Shown: piece by piece, positions 7,118 to 18,268 of the stretch
Layout: each line of letters opens with the position of its first letter
Numbering within the stretch: position 1 is the stretch's first letter
Assembly: GCF_017315735.1 (NCBI RefSeq)
Contig: NZ_JAFLRK010000001.1
Span: 124,001-188,000 of the forward strand
Direction of reading: 5' to 3'
From: Paracoccus shandongensis
GTDB taxonomy: Bacteria; Pseudomonadota; Alphaproteobacteria; Rhodobacterales; Rhodobacteraceae
DNA: 64,000 nt
Made by a program: the position numbers and the translations under genes
The notes under the pieces: model-generated
What the model saw: the letters and a program-made list of their open reading frames with translations, nothing else
Database searches by the model: none
Told to the model about the DNA's origin: nothing

Positions 7118-8518
7118 ATGACCGACACCACGCCCGACCTGTCCTGCGACGTGGCGATCATCGGGGCGGGGACGGCGGGGCTTGCGGCGGAACGCGCGGC
7201 GCGGGCCGCGGGGGCGCGCACCCTTCTGATCGACGACGGCTTTCGCGGGACGCTCTGCGCCAGCGCCGGCTGCATGCCCTCCAAGCTGCTGATCGCGGCG
7301 GCGCACGCCCATGCCGGCCTGGACCGCGCGCGGATGATGGGCATCGACATTCCCAAGGCGCGGGTTGATGGCCGCCGCGTGATGGAACGCCTGCGGACCG
7401 AACGCGACCGCTTCGTGCAATCGGTGCAGGACAGCTTTCGCGCATTGCCCCCGGGCACCTGCATCGACGCCCGCGCCCGCTTCGTCGCGCGGGACCGTCT
7501 GGAACTGGACGACGGGCGGCAGGTCGCGCCGCGGGCGGTGGTGATCGCCACCGGGTCAATGCCCGTGATCCCCAAGCCCTATCGAAACCTGGGACCGCGC
7601 ATGCTGACCAACGAATCGATCTTCGAGCTTGAGGATCTGCCTGAAAGCCTGGCCGTGATCGGGGCGGGGCCGCTGGGCGCGGAACTGGCGCAGGCCATGG
7701 GCCGCCTGGGCGTTCGGGTGGCGATGTTCGACAAGGGCGGCAGGCTGGCCGGGATCCGCTGCGACAGGCTGCATGACGCCTTCCGCGAGATCTACGCCCG
7801 GGACGTGACGCTGCATCTGGGCCGCGCGCCCAAGCCCTCGGCCCAGGGAAACGCGATTCGGCTGGCATGGAATGGCGGGGCCGGGGATTTCAGCCATGTG
7901 CTTGTCGCAACCGGCCGTGCCCCGGCGCTGGACGGCCTGAACCTGAAGGCCACGGGCCTGGCGCTGGACGACAAGGGCGTGCCGCGTTTCGACCGCGTCA
8001 CGATGCAATGCGGCGACGCGGCCATCTTCATGGCGGGCGATGCGGATGCCGACGCGCCGGTGCTGCACGAGGCCCGGCTGGACGGCATCATCGCAGGCAC
8101 CAACGCCGCCCGCTTTCCCGCTGTCGAGGCCACGGACCGACCGCCGCTGTTCACCATCACCTTCACCGACCCGCCCATTGCGGCCATCGGCGCGCCGCCC
8201 GACGAATGCGTCTTGGACGCCCATGCCAGCTATGCCGACCAGGGCCGCGCGCGGGTCGAGGGCAAGGCGGCGGGCCTTTATCGCCTTGGAGCGGACGAGA
8301 CAGGCCGGTTGATCGGCGCGGACTTGGCGGTGCCGGGGGGCGACCACATGGCGCATCTTCTGGCCTGGGCGATCACCAGCGGGGCGAGTGCCTCGGACGT
8401 GCTGGACCTGCCCTTCTATCACCCGACGCTGGAGGAGGGGCTGAAACCCGCCTTGCGTGACCTATGCCGCCGGGCGAACCTGGCGCTGCGCGACGACGGC
8501 AATCCACCGGGGGCATGA
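7118..8518 (+). CDS. Dihydrolipoyl dehydrogenase-like flavoprotein disulfide reductase
   Basis: A 466-residue class I pyridine nucleotide-disulfide oxidoreductase. The FAD-binding GAGTAGLAAERAA motif is at residues 16-28, the redox pair is C47-X4-C52 in LCASAGCMPSK, the NAD(P) Rossmann motif GAGPLGAELAQAMG lies around 190, and the C-terminal catalytic FYHPTLEEGL (His-Glu) is near 440. The active-site context lacks the GGTC(L/V)N of true lipoamide dehydrogenases, and no 2-oxoacid dehydrogenase genes are adjacent, so the disulfide substrate is uncertain (Lpd3-like or orphan reductase). AGGAG precedes the ATG. It overlaps the next gene by four bases (ATGA), indicating translational coupling. Confidence 0.85.
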   Translation: MTDTTPDLSCDVAIIGAGTAGLAAERAARAAGARTLLIDDGFRGTLCASAGCMPSKLLIAAAHAHAGLDRARMMGIDIPKARVDGRRVMERLRTERDRFVQSVQDSFRALPPGTCIDARARFVARDRLELDDGRQVAPRAVVIATGSMPVIPKPYRNLGPRMLTNESIFELEDLPESLAVIGAGPLGAELAQAMGRLGVRVAMFDKGGRLAGIRCDRLHDAFREIYARDVTLHLGRAPKPSAQGNAIRLAWNGGAGDFSHVLVATGRAPALDGLNLKATGLALDDKGVPRFDRVTMQCGDAAIFMAGDADADAPVLHEARLDGIIAGTNAARFPAVEATDRPPLFTITFTDPPIAAIGAPPDECVLDAHASYADQGRARVEGKAAGLYRLGADETGRLIGADLAVPGGDHMAHLLAWAITSGASASDVLDLPFYHPTLEEGLKPALRDLCRRANLALRDDGNPPGA

Positions 8519-9288
8519 TGGCGGAACGATTGATCGACCTTGGCAACGGCTTCTGGAACATTCGCGGCATCCTGCGGATCGGCGGGCTGGTGAATGTGGG
8601 AACGCATTGCTCTCTGGTGCGCCTGTTCTCGGGGCGGTTCGTGTTCCTGGATTCCTATGGCTTCGGCCCGGACATCGCCGGGCAGGTCATGGCGCTTACC
8701 GACGGGGGCCGCGCGGTCCAGGCGGTGCTGAACCTGCATCCCTTCCACACGATCCATTGCGAAACCATGCACGCCATGTTCCCGCAGGCGCAACTGTTCG
8801 GATCGGACCGCCACCGCCGCAAATGGCCGGATCTGCCCTGGCAGTCTGACGCCGTCGAATCGCCCCGGGTCGCCGCGCGCTTCCCGGACCTGCGCTTTTC
8901 CCTGCCGGACGGAATCGACTATATCTGCCAGAACGAACGCGTCCATGCCGGATCGCTGCTGGCCTTTCATCCCGCCAGCGGCAGCCTGCATGTGGACGAC
9001 ACGTTGAACGTGCTGCCCCTGCCCGGCCTGCTGCGGCAGGTGCTGCGCCTGCCCCGCGTCAGCTTCCACCCGACCCTGAAACAGGCCCTTCGGGACCGCC
9101 CCGGCGCGGCGCAGGATTTCCGCGATTGGGCCCTGCGGATCGCCGAGGACTGGCGCGACACCCGCACGATCTGCGCGGCCCATTCGGACACCCTGGCGAT
9201 CCAGCCCGGCAGCTTTCCCGGCCATGTCCGCAAGGCCCTGGCCCGCGCGGAACCCGCCCTGAAACGGGCCGAGGCGAAGGGCCGCTAG
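8515..9288 (+). CDS. Metallo-beta-lactamase-fold-like protein, uncharacterised
   Basis: A 257-residue soluble protein whose N-terminal half has the strand order of MBL-fold hydrolases: a WNIRG strand, a THCSLVRL strand, a VFLDSYG turn and a loop LNLHPFHTIHCE where metal ligands normally sit; a second LHVDDTLNVLP strand and a late AAHSD resemble the later ligand positions. The canonical HxHxDH is absent (HPFHTIHCE instead), so the metal site is altered. It may belong with DUF4336-like proteins. The start overlaps the stop of the upstream flavoprotein by four bases; a second ATG at 8518 is equally usable. The 3' end overlaps the convergent dehydrogenase by four bases. Confidence 0.6.
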   Translation: MMAERLIDLGNGFWNIRGILRIGGLVNVGTHCSLVRLFSGRFVFLDSYGFGPDIAGQVMALTDGGRAVQAVLNLHPFHTIHCETMHAMFPQAQLFGSDRHRRKWPDLPWQSDAVESPRVAARFPDLRFSLPDGIDYICQNERVHAGSLLAFHPASGSLHVDDTLNVLPLPGLLRQVLRLPRVSFHPTLKQALRDRPGAAQDFRDWALRIAEDWRDTRTICAAHSDTLAIQPGSFPGHVRKALARAEPALKRAEAKGR

Positions 9289-10148
9289 CCCAACCGCGCG
9301 ATCAGGGACGAGGTGTCCCAGCGGCCCCCGCCCATCCGCTGCACATCCTTGTAGAACTGATCGACCAGCGCGGTGACGGGCAAGGATGCCCCGACCTCAT
9401 CGGCGGCGGCCAGGCAGATCGCCAGATCCTTGCGCATCCAGTCCACGGCGAAACCGTGGTCGAACTGACCCGCATCCATCGTCTTGTGGCGGTTGACCAT
9501 CTGCCAGCTTCCGGCGGCGCCCTGGCTGATGACCTCGACGACCTTCTCGACCTCCAGCCCGGATTTCTTCGCGAAGGCCAGCGATTCGGACAGCGCCTGC
9601 ACCAGCCCGGCGATGGCGATCTGGTTGCACATCTTGGTGATCTGGCCCGCGCCCACATCGCCCATGCGGCGGCAGATCCGGGCATAGGCGTCGATCACCG
9701 GCGCGGCGCGGTCGAAATCCGCCTGCGCGCCCCCGCACATCACCGACAGCTGCCCGTTCTCGGCCCCGGCCTGCCCGCCCGAGACCGGCGCGTCCACATA
9801 GCCAAGCCCCGCCGCCTGCGCCGCCTGCGCCAGTTCCCGCGTCACAGCGGCGGAAACGGTGGTGTGATCCACGAAGACCGCGCCCGGCGTCATGCCCGCG
9901 AATGCGCCGTCCGGGCCAAGGCAGACGGACCGCAGGTCGTCGTCATTGCCCACGCAGGCCATCACCAGATCGGCATCGGCTGCGGCCTCGCGCGGGGTGG
10001 CGGCCCAGGTGCCGCCGTGCCTGGCCGCCCATGCCTCGGCCTTGGCGCGGGTGCGGTTGAACACCGTCACCTGGTGCCCGGCGGCCTGCAGGTGCCCCGC
10101 CATCGGCGCGCCCATCACGCCCATTCCCAGAAATGCCAGCTTTGTCAC
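9285..10148 (-). CDS. 3-hydroxyisobutyrate/beta-hydroxyacid dehydrogenase family protein
   Basis: A 287-residue NAD(P)-dependent beta-hydroxyacid dehydrogenase (HIBADH/GlxR/GarR family). The N-terminal Rossmann motif is FLGMGVMGAPMAGHL, followed by NRTRAKAEAW; the substrate motif DAPVSGGQAGAENGQL lies at ~115-130 and the catalytic lysine region GAGQITKMCNQI at ~165-177. Likely reactions are oxidation of 3-hydroxyisobutyrate or reduction of tartronate semialdehyde; the sequence does not decide. It stands alone on its strand, convergent with the MBL-like gene, and its 5' end faces the penicillin-acylase homologue across 152 bases. Confidence 0.85.
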   Translation of the reverse strand: MTKLAFLGMGVMGAPMAGHLQAAGHQVTVFNRTRAKAEAWAARHGGTWAATPREAAADADLVMACVGNDDDLRSVCLGPDGAFAGMTPGAVFVDHTTVSAAVTRELAQAAQAAGLGYVDAPVSGGQAGAENGQLSVMCGGAQADFDRAAPVIDAYARICRRMGDVGAGQITKMCNQIAIAGLVQALSESLAFAKKSGLEVEKVVEVISQGAAGSWQMVNRHKTMDAGQFDHGFAVDWMRKDLAICLAAADEVGASLPVTALVDQFYKDVQRMGGGRWDTSSLIARLG

Positions 10149-10300
10149 TTGTTCCCCCGATCCGTCATGCGGCGATCTGCCGTGCGTTGAACTGGCCCTG
10201 CGCCTCGATTATGCAGCACCCAAACAGCCCGGCGCGCCATGGTCAAGCGCATCGGTACCACAGGACAGGCGGCGGACCGGCCCATGGATCATCTTCCGAC

Positions 10301-12718
10301 ATGTTGACCCTTTTCCGCTGGCTTTTGCGGCTGACCATCGGCCTGATCGTGCTGGGGATCGCGGCCGTGATCCTGGCCTGGTATTTCTCGATCCGGTCGC
10401 TGCCCGACTACAACGCCACGCTGCAGGTGCAGGGCATTTCCGCCCCGGTCGAGATCGTCCGATCGACCGAGAACGTGCCCCATATTTTCGGCCAGACGGA
10501 CGAGGACGTGTTCTTCGCCCTGGGCCTGGCCCATGCCCAGGACCGGCTGTTCCAGATGACGCTGCTGCGCCGCGCCGCCCAGGGCCGCCTGTCCGAGGTC
10601 TATGGCGCGGGCGCCTTTCCCGCCGACGACCTCGCCCGGCGGCTGGAGCTTTACCGCAATGCCACAGCCTCGCTGGAATCCCAGGACCAGGCGACGCAGG
10701 CGGCGCTTCGGGCCTATGCCGACGGGGTGAACCAGTGGATCGAGCAGGTCAACAAGGGCGCGCTTGGCCGGGGCGCGCCCGAGTTCTTCGTCCTGCCGCA
10801 GGACATCGCCTATTGGCAGCCCGCCGATTCACTGGCGATCCTGAAGCTGCTGGCCGCCGTGACCAGCAATTCGGCGGCCGAGGAGATCCTGCGCGCCCGC
10901 CTGTCGCTGACCTGGCCGGAACGGGGGACCGACCTGCTGGTGGGCGAAGGCAATGCCCCGGCCATCCTGCCGCGCTATGCCGACCTGTTCCCCGGCGCCC
11001 GCCTGGCCCCGCCCGAGGCGCGCGAAGGCCCCGCGCCCGACCGGGACGCCACGGATTTCCTGCGCCCGGGCAGCGGGCTTGGCGCCAACGGCTTTGCCGC
11101 CGCGGCGGACCGGACGGCGGCGGGCGGGGCGCTGCTGGCCAATGACCAGCAGGCGCCGCTGCTGGCGCCCTCGCTCTACTACCTGGCGCGGTTGCAGCTG
11201 ACCTCGGGCGGGGTGATCGGGGCGACGATCCCCGGATTGCCGGTGGTGTTCTCCGGCCGCAATCCGCAACTGGCCTGGGGCATCGCCCCGGCGGCGGTGG
11301 ACGACGCCGACATCGCCATCGAGGAAATCCAGCCCGGCCGGACCGACCGCTATCGCGGCGCGGACGGCTGGACCGAGTTCACCACCCGGCGCGAGGTGAT
11401 CCGCGTCCTGGACGAACCCAACCGCGCCATCACCCTACGCAGCAGCCGCAACGGCCCGCTTGTGCCGCTGCTGGATCCGGGGCTGGCGGATGTCACGCCC
11501 ATGGGCCATGTCGCGGCGCTGCGCTGGACCGGGCTGTCGGGCACCGACACCACCCTGTCGGCGCTGATCGGGATGATGCGGGCGACCGACGCGGACAGCG
11601 CCGCCACCGCGCTTGGCCGCGTCGTGGCCCCCGCCATGGCCGTGACCCTGGCCGACGGCGACGGCATCCGCCAGGTGACGGTGGGCGCGGTGCCGCAGCG
11701 CGCGGCCAACCACCCGACCGGCGGGGCGATGCCCGTCCCCGGCTGGCTGGCCGAGGGGGAATGGCAAGGCGTCGTCCCCCTGTCGCAGGACAGCCCCACC
11801 ACCGACGGCCTGGCCTTCGCGACCGAGGAGCGCGGCCCCCTTGCCCTGCGGCGCGCCCGCCTGTCGCACCTGCTCAAGGACCGAGAGGTCCATTCCCGCG
11901 ACAGCTTCATCGCGGCGCAACTGGATGTCGTCAGCCCGGCGGCGCGCGCCCTGCTGCCCCTGGTTGGCGCGGATCTGTGGTTCACGGGCGAACCCGCCGC
12001 CCCCGGCACCCCGGAACGCCAGCGCCAGGACGCGCAGAACCTGCTGGCGGAATGGGACGGCGCGATGAGCGAGCACCTGCCCGAGCCGCTGATCTATGCC
12101 GCCTGGATGGGCGCGTTGCAGGACCGCCTGATCCGGGACGAGCTTGGCCCCGTGGCCGACGACATCCGCGTGCTGCATCCGGGCTTTGTCGATTCGGTGT
12201 TCCGCAACCGGGGCGGCGCGGGCGCCTGGTGCGACATCGTGCAAAGCGCCCCGGTCGAGGATTGTACCACCATCGCCCGCCAGGCGCTGGACCGCGCGAT
12301 CCTGGACCTGACGCAGCGATACGGGCCGGACGTGACAAGCTGGCGATGGGGCGACGCGCACCAAGCGCGGCACGTGCATCCGGGACTGGGCCGGATCGGC
12401 GGGCTTGGCTGGATCGTGAACCTGCCGCAGGCGATCTCGGGCGGGACATTCACCCTGTCCCATACCGCCATGCTGGGCACCGGCCCGAACCCGTTCGAGG
12501 CCGAAACCGGCCCCGGCTATCGCGGCGTCTATGACCTGGCCGATCCGGACAGTTCGGTCTTCATCATCTCGACCGGGCAATCGGGCCACCCGCTGTCGCG
12601 GCATTACGACGACCTGGCGGGGCTGTGGCGGCGGGGCGAATATATCGGCATGTCGCTGGACCCGCAGCTGGCCCGCGCCGCAGCGACCGGGATCACGACC
12701 TTGCAGCCTGCGCCGTAA
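10301..12718 (+). CDS. Penicillin-acylase (S45) family protein, nucleophile apparently lost
   Basis: An 805-residue Ntn-hydrolase homologue of the penicillin/cephalosporin/AHL acylase family. It has an N-terminal membrane anchor (LTIGLIVLGIAAVILAWYF), the alpha-chain start VEIVRSTENVPHIFGQTDEDVFFALG and the beta-chain region beginning around residue 262. In active members the beta chain starts SNxW and is made by self-cleavage; here the aligned residues read A262-N-G-F (GLGANGFAAAADR). The catalytic serine thus appears replaced by alanine (codon GCC at 11084-11086), and the later NDPH is NDQQ. It may be an unprocessed pseudo-enzyme. The ATG at 10301 gives the natural N-terminus; the upstream frame is uncharacteristic. 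Confidence 0.8.
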   Translation: MLTLFRWLLRLTIGLIVLGIAAVILAWYFSIRSLPDYNATLQVQGISAPVEIVRSTENVPHIFGQTDEDVFFALGLAHAQDRLFQMTLLRRAAQGRLSEVYGAGAFPADDLARRLELYRNATASLESQDQATQAALRAYADGVNQWIEQVNKGALGRGAPEFFVLPQDIAYWQPADSLAILKLLAAVTSNSAAEEILRARLSLTWPERGTDLLVGEGNAPAILPRYADLFPGARLAPPEAREGPAPDRDATDFLRPGSGLGANGFAAAADRTAAGGALLANDQQAPLLAPSLYYLARLQLTSGGVIGATIPGLPVVFSGRNPQLAWGIAPAAVDDADIAIEEIQPGRTDRYRGADGWTEFTTRREVIRVLDEPNRAITLRSSRNGPLVPLLDPGLADVTPMGHVAALRWTGLSGTDTTLSALIGMMRATDADSAATALGRVVAPAMAVTLADGDGIRQVTVGAVPQRAANHPTGGAMPVPGWLAEGEWQGVVPLSQDSPTTDGLAFATEERGPLALRRARLSHLLKDREVHSRDSFIAAQLDVVSPAARALLPLVGADLWFTGEPAAPGTPERQRQDAQNLLAEWDGAMSEHLPEPLIYAAWMGALQDRLIRDELGPVADDIRVLHPGFVDSVFRNRGGAGAWCDIVQSAPVEDCTTIARQALDRAILDLTQRYGPDVTSWRWGDAHQARHVHPGLGRIGGLGWIVNLPQAISGGTFTLSHTAMLGTGPNPFEAETGPGYRGVYDLADPDSSVFIISTGQSGHPLSRHYDDLAGLWRRGEYIGMSLDPQLARAAATGITTLQPAP

Positions 12719-12722
12719 GGCT

Positions 12723-13730
12723 TCAGGCGATCCTGCGCCAGCGATGGAACAGGTCCGGCCCGATCCGGCGCGTCTCGGCCAGGGCAAAGCGGGGCGCGTC
12801 AGACAGCCGGTCAAGCCGCATCGGCCCGACCGCAGGCAGCCCGTCGCCGCCCAGGGTGACGCCCGCCGTATAGCCAACGATCTGGTCCACAAGCCCCGCC
12901 TGCAGCAGCGACGCGGCCAGCATCCCCCCGCCTTCGCAGAAGACCCGGGTGATGCCGCGTTCCGCAAGCTGCGCCAGCGCCTGTTCGGGCGGCGCGTCGA
13001 TCCGCCACAAGGGCCCGTGCATCGGCCCCTCGGGCGGCAGGTCGGGCAGCGGGCGCGCGGACAGGACCACCCGCACCGGCTGGCGCGGGGTGGTCAGCCC
13101 CCGCACGTTCAGCGACGGGCGGTCCGCATGGGCCGTGTTGCCGCCCACCATCACCGCGTCATGGGCCATGCGCATCGCGTGAACATGCAGCCGCGCGGCA
13201 GGCCCCGTGATCCACTGGCTTTCCCCGCAGGCCGTGGCGATGCGCCCGTCAAAGCTGGTCGCCAGCTTCAATGTCACGAAAGGACGCCCCCGCTCGACCC
13301 GCGACAGGAAACCCGCCTGCATCTCGCGGGCCTCGGCCTCGCGGATGCTCTGGGTCACGGCAAGGCCCGCCTCGCGCAGGATCCGGTGCCCGCGCCCGGC
13401 GACGCGGGGATCGGGATCGGTCATGGCCGACACCACGCGCGCGATGCCAGCCGCCACCAGCCCCTCGGCGCAGGGCGGCGTCCGCCCGTGATGGGCGCAG
13501 GGTTCCAGCGTGACATAGGCCGTGGCCCCCCGCGCCAGCGTCCCCGCCTGATCCAGGGCCATCCGCTCGGCATGGGGGCGCCCGCCCGGCTGCGTCCAGC
13601 CGCGCCCGACGATGCGGGTGCCTTGCACGATCACGCAGCCCACCGCAGGGTTCGGCCAGACATTGCCCAAACCCCGCCGCGCCAGCCGCAGGGCATGGGC
13701 CATGTGGCGCAGGTCGTCCCCGGGCGTCAC
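12723..13730 (-). CDS. ribD: Bifunctional riboflavin deaminase/reductase RibD
   Basis: This 335-residue enzyme performs the second and third steps of riboflavin synthesis: deamination of the pyrimidine from GTP cyclohydrolase II, then NADPH reduction of the ribose. Residues 1-150 form the zinc deaminase (PHAERMALDQAG and PCAHHGRTPPC carry the ligands); residues 155-335 form the reductase with TLKLATSFDGRIA. The start is a GTG three bases after the nrdR stop; an ATG at 13703 would remove nine residues. The nrdR-ribD order is conserved in alphaproteobacteria, usually followed by ribE (riboflavin synthase), which is not present here. Confidence 0.95.
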   Translation of the reverse strand: MTPGDDLRHMAHALRLARRGLGNVWPNPAVGCVIVQGTRIVGRGWTQPGGRPHAERMALDQAGTLARGATAYVTLEPCAHHGRTPPCAEGLVAAGIARVVSAMTDPDPRVAGRGHRILREAGLAVTQSIREAEAREMQAGFLSRVERGRPFVTLKLATSFDGRIATACGESQWITGPAARLHVHAMRMAHDAVMVGGNTAHADRPSLNVRGLTTPRQPVRVVLSARPLPDLPPEGPMHGPLWRIDAPPEQALAQLAERGITRVFCEGGGMLAASLLQAGLVDQIVGYTAGVTLGGDGLPAVGPMRLDRLSDAPRFALAETRRIGPDLFHRWRRIA

Positions 13731-13733
13731 GGT

Positions 13734-14198
13734 TCAGTCGCCGACCGCGCCGGGCCGCAGTTCCGAGACGAACTTGTCGAAGTCGTCCGCATCCTGGAAG
13801 TTCTTGTAAACGCTGGCAAAGCGGACATAGGCCACGTTGTCGATGCGCGACAGGGACTCCATCACGATCTCGCCGATCATCTTGGACGGGATGTCCGTTT
13901 CGCCCGTGCTTTCCAGACGCCGGACAATGCCGCTGATCATCTGCTCGATCCGTTCGGGTTCCACGGGGCGCTTCTGCATGGCGATGCGGATCGAGCGGGC
14001 CAGCTTGTCGCGGTCGAAATCCTCGCGCCGTCCGCTGGATTTCACGACCACCAGATCGCGCAGCTGCACCCGTTCATAGGTGGTGAAGCGCCCCCCGCAG
14101 GCGGGACAAAAGCGGCGGCGGCGGATGGCGACGTTATCCTCGGCCGGACGCGAATCCTTGACCTGCGTATCGACGTTTCCGCAAAACGGGCAGCGCAT
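13734..14198 (-). CDS. nrdR: Transcriptional repressor NrdR
   Basis: A 154-residue zinc-ribbon/ATP-cone repressor of ribonucleotide reductase genes that reads the ATP/dATP balance. The N-terminus MRCPFCGN and [16 protein letters not shown] supply the four zinc cysteines; the ATP-cone spans residues ~49-139. The upstream open frame has no homologous content, so the ATG at 14198 is the start. It is transcribed with ribD (3-base gap). A class II reductase gene, nrdJ, lies 28 kb away in this window and is a natural target, though I could not find a convincing pair of NrdR boxes upstream of it. Confidence 0.96.
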   Translation of the reverse strand: MRCPFCGNVDTQVKDSRPAEDNVAIRRRRFCPACGGRFTTYERVQLRDLVVVKSSGRREDFDRDKLARSIRIAMQKRPVEPERIEQMISGIVRRLESTGETDIPSKMIGEIVMESLSRIDNVAYVRFASVYKNFQDADDFDKFVSELRPGAVGD

Positions 14199-14318
14199 CC
14201 AGTTGTCCCCTTCGCCCCGGCAATGCCCATCACTATAGGATACCCTCAGGATTTGGGTAGCCTTATCCACGGGGCACAAGATGTTCGCCGCCCCGTCTGT
14301 GACCGGAATGCCGCGCCG

Positions 14319-14741
14319 TCAACCGGCCTGAAAGACCGCCGCCACCTCGCGCCGATGGGGGGCGCGGCGGTGTTCCACCAGATAGATCCCCTGCCAGGTG
14401 CCCAGCATCATCCGGCCCCCGGCCACCGGGATTTGCAGGCTGACCGGCAAAACCGCCGCCTTCAGATGCGCGGGCATGTCGTCGGGGCCTTCGTCGCGGT
14501 GGCGCAGCCAGGACATCGAGGGGTGATCGGCGGGCGGCGCGATCCGGTCCAGCCAGCCCAGCAGGTCGGCCTGCACATCGGGATCGGCGTTTTCCTGGAT
14601 CAGCAGCGAACACGAGGTGTGGCGCACCATCAAGGTCAGCAGCCCGTCCCCGGCCTGCATCACGGACAGCCAGGCCGCCACGTCGCGGGTAAAGTCGTGG
14701 CAGGCGGGGCCGCGCGTCTGGATGGTGAAGATGCAGTTCAT
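14319..14741 (-). CDS. YjbQ/UPF0047 family protein
   Basis: A 140-residue protein of the YjbQ family (secondary thiamine-phosphate synthase fold). The family signature is visible: LMVRHTSCSLLIQENADPDV near the middle and the C-terminal GTWQGIYLVEHR. E. coli YjbQ has weak thiamine-phosphate synthase activity; the physiological role remains unclear. Its ATG overlaps the stop of rmuC by four bases (ATGA), so it is translated with rmuC. Confidence 0.88.
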   Translation of the reverse strand: MNCIFTIQTRGPACHDFTRDVAAWLSVMQAGDGLLTLMVRHTSCSLLIQENADPDVQADLLGWLDRIAPPADHPSMSWLRHRDEGPDDMPAHLKAAVLPVSLQIPVAGGRMMLGTWQGIYLVEHRRAPHRREVAAVFQAG

Positions 14742-16168
14742 TCGGCGGCCTCGGGCGGGTCCAGCATCAGGGCGTCGCCGCTGTCGTGATCGGTGGCGAT
14801 GCGCTTCTGCGTCCGCGCGCCCAGTTCGCGCAGCATCTCGACCTGGCGGATCACGTTGCCCGATCCCCGGCACAGCCGGTCCATGGCCTGCGTGTGCGCC
14901 CGCCCCGCCTGGTCCAGGGCGCGGCCCACGCTGTCCATGGATTCGACGAAGCCCGCCACCTTGTCGTAAAGCTGGCCCGCGCGCTTGGCGATCTCGGTCG
15001 CGTTCGCCTCGCGCCGCTCGACCGCCCAGATATGCTCGATGGTGCGCAGGGTCAGCATCAGGGTCGTGGGCGTGGTCAGGCCCACGCGGCGTTCCATGGC
15101 AAAGCTGGCCAGCGTTGGGTCGGCCCGCAGCGCCTCGGAAAAGGCGCCCTCGATGGGGATGAACATCAGGACGTAATCGACCGATCCATCGTCCATCCGG
15201 TGATAACCCTTGTCGCCCAGGGTCACGACATGGTTGCGCACGGCGGCGACATGGCGGCGCAGGGCGGCCTGCGCCTCGGCCGGATCCTCGGCGTTGACCG
15301 AGGTTTCGTAATCCACCAGCGACACCTTGCTGTCGATCACCATGACCTTGGCGCGCGGCATCCTGACCACCACGTCGGGGCGCCACCGCTTGCCGTCCTC
15401 GTCCGTCCAGCTGGACTGGGTGTCGTAATGCGTACCCGCGATCAGGCCCGATTCCTCCAGCAGGCGTTCCAGCACCATCTCGCCCCAGGCACCCTGGCGC
15501 TGCTTGTCGCCTTTCAGCGCACGGGTCAGGTTCACCGCCTCGCGCGAGATATCTTCGGACCGCTGGTGCAGAAAGGCGATCTGTTCGCGCAACCTCGCAC
15601 CTTCCTCGTCCAAGACCTTGTTTCTGGCCTGCAATTCCGTCTGGAAGCGATGCACCTGTTCGCGGAACGGGTTGAGCAGCGCGGACAGTTGTTCCCCCTG
15701 CGCCTTTTGCAGATCGCCCTGCTGCACGCGCAGGGTTTCCGCCGCCAGCAGCTTGAATTGTGCGGTCATTTCCGCACGCAGTTCGCGCAGGGTCTGGATT
15801 TCGCGGGCGGCGGCTTCGGCGTCCTTTTCGGCGCGCAGCCGCGCTTCGGCCAGTTCTGTGCGGGACCCGGCCAGCAGTTGGCGCGCCTGGTGCAGGGCAT
15901 CGGCAAGGCCGTCGCGTTCCTCGGTCAGTTCGGACAGGCGGGCGGTCTGGCCGTCCAGCCGCGCCTCGTGCTGGCCCGCGCGCAGGGCCAGGGCGCGGGA
16001 TTCCTCGCCCAGGGCGGAAAGCTGCGAGGCGAGAGCGGTGGCGCGATCTTCGGCCAGCGCGCGGGCCTTGCGCCAGCCCAGCGACAGCACCGACAGGGTC
16101 GCAAGCGCCGCCAGGGCGGCGATCAGCAGGACGCGAAGGGCGGCGGGGTCTTCCAGCAGGCTTGGCAT
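14738..16168 (-). CDS. rmuC: DNA recombination protein RmuC
   Basis: A 476-residue RmuC protein, which limits recombination at inverted repeats and at DNA ends and carries a PD-(D/E)XK-like nuclease domain. A short N-terminal membrane anchor (VLLIAALAALATLSVLSLGW) is followed by ~150 residues of heptad-like coiled coil (LSALGEESRALALR and onward), then the conserved core with KGDKQRQGAWGEMVLE, DVVVRMP and MVIDSKVSL, the nuclease motif. It forms a two-gene unit with yjbQ and stands just downstream of the rpoD terminator hairpin. Confidence 0.93.
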   Translation of the reverse strand: MPSLLEDPAALRVLLIAALAALATLSVLSLGWRKARALAEDRATALASQLSALGEESRALALRAGQHEARLDGQTARLSELTEERDGLADALHQARQLLAGSRTELAEARLRAEKDAEAAAREIQTLRELRAEMTAQFKLLAAETLRVQQGDLQKAQGEQLSALLNPFREQVHRFQTELQARNKVLDEEGARLREQIAFLHQRSEDISREAVNLTRALKGDKQRQGAWGEMVLERLLEESGLIAGTHYDTQSSWTDEDGKRWRPDVVVRMPRAKVMVIDSKVSLVDYETSVNAEDPAEAQAALRRHVAAVRNHVVTLGDKGYHRMDDGSVDYVLMFIPIEGAFSEALRADPTLASFAMERRVGLTTPTTLMLTLRTIEHIWAVERREANATEIAKRAGQLYDKVAGFVESMDSVGRALDQAGRAHTQAMDRLCRGSGNVIRQVEMLRELGARTQKRIATDHDSGDALMLDPPEAAE

Positions 16169-16231
16169 CGGCTCTCCACGAACAACTGGAAATAGTGTTC
16201 ATGGTTTGTGCCGAACTTGCAAGCGGTTCAG

Positions 16232-16264
16232 CCCACGGCCCCGCCATAAGGGCGAGGCCGTGGG
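16232..16264 (-). terminator. Terminator hairpin after rpoD
   Basis: A 13-base stem CCCACGGCC-CGCC / GGCG-GGCCGTGGG (one mismatch, ATAAG loop) begins eight bases after the rpoD stop. No U-tract follows on the minus strand, so termination may be weak or assisted. Confidence 0.5.
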
Positions 16265-16271
16265 ATATGGG

Positions 16272-18248
<1,977 letters not shown>

Positions 18249-18268
18249 GGGCTCCCTTTATCAGGCAA

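Noticed and set aside
14199..14318. NrdR autoregulatory box upstream of nrdR (CACTATAGG)
   Set aside because: Only one half of the 16-base palindrome matches; no paired second box is seen.
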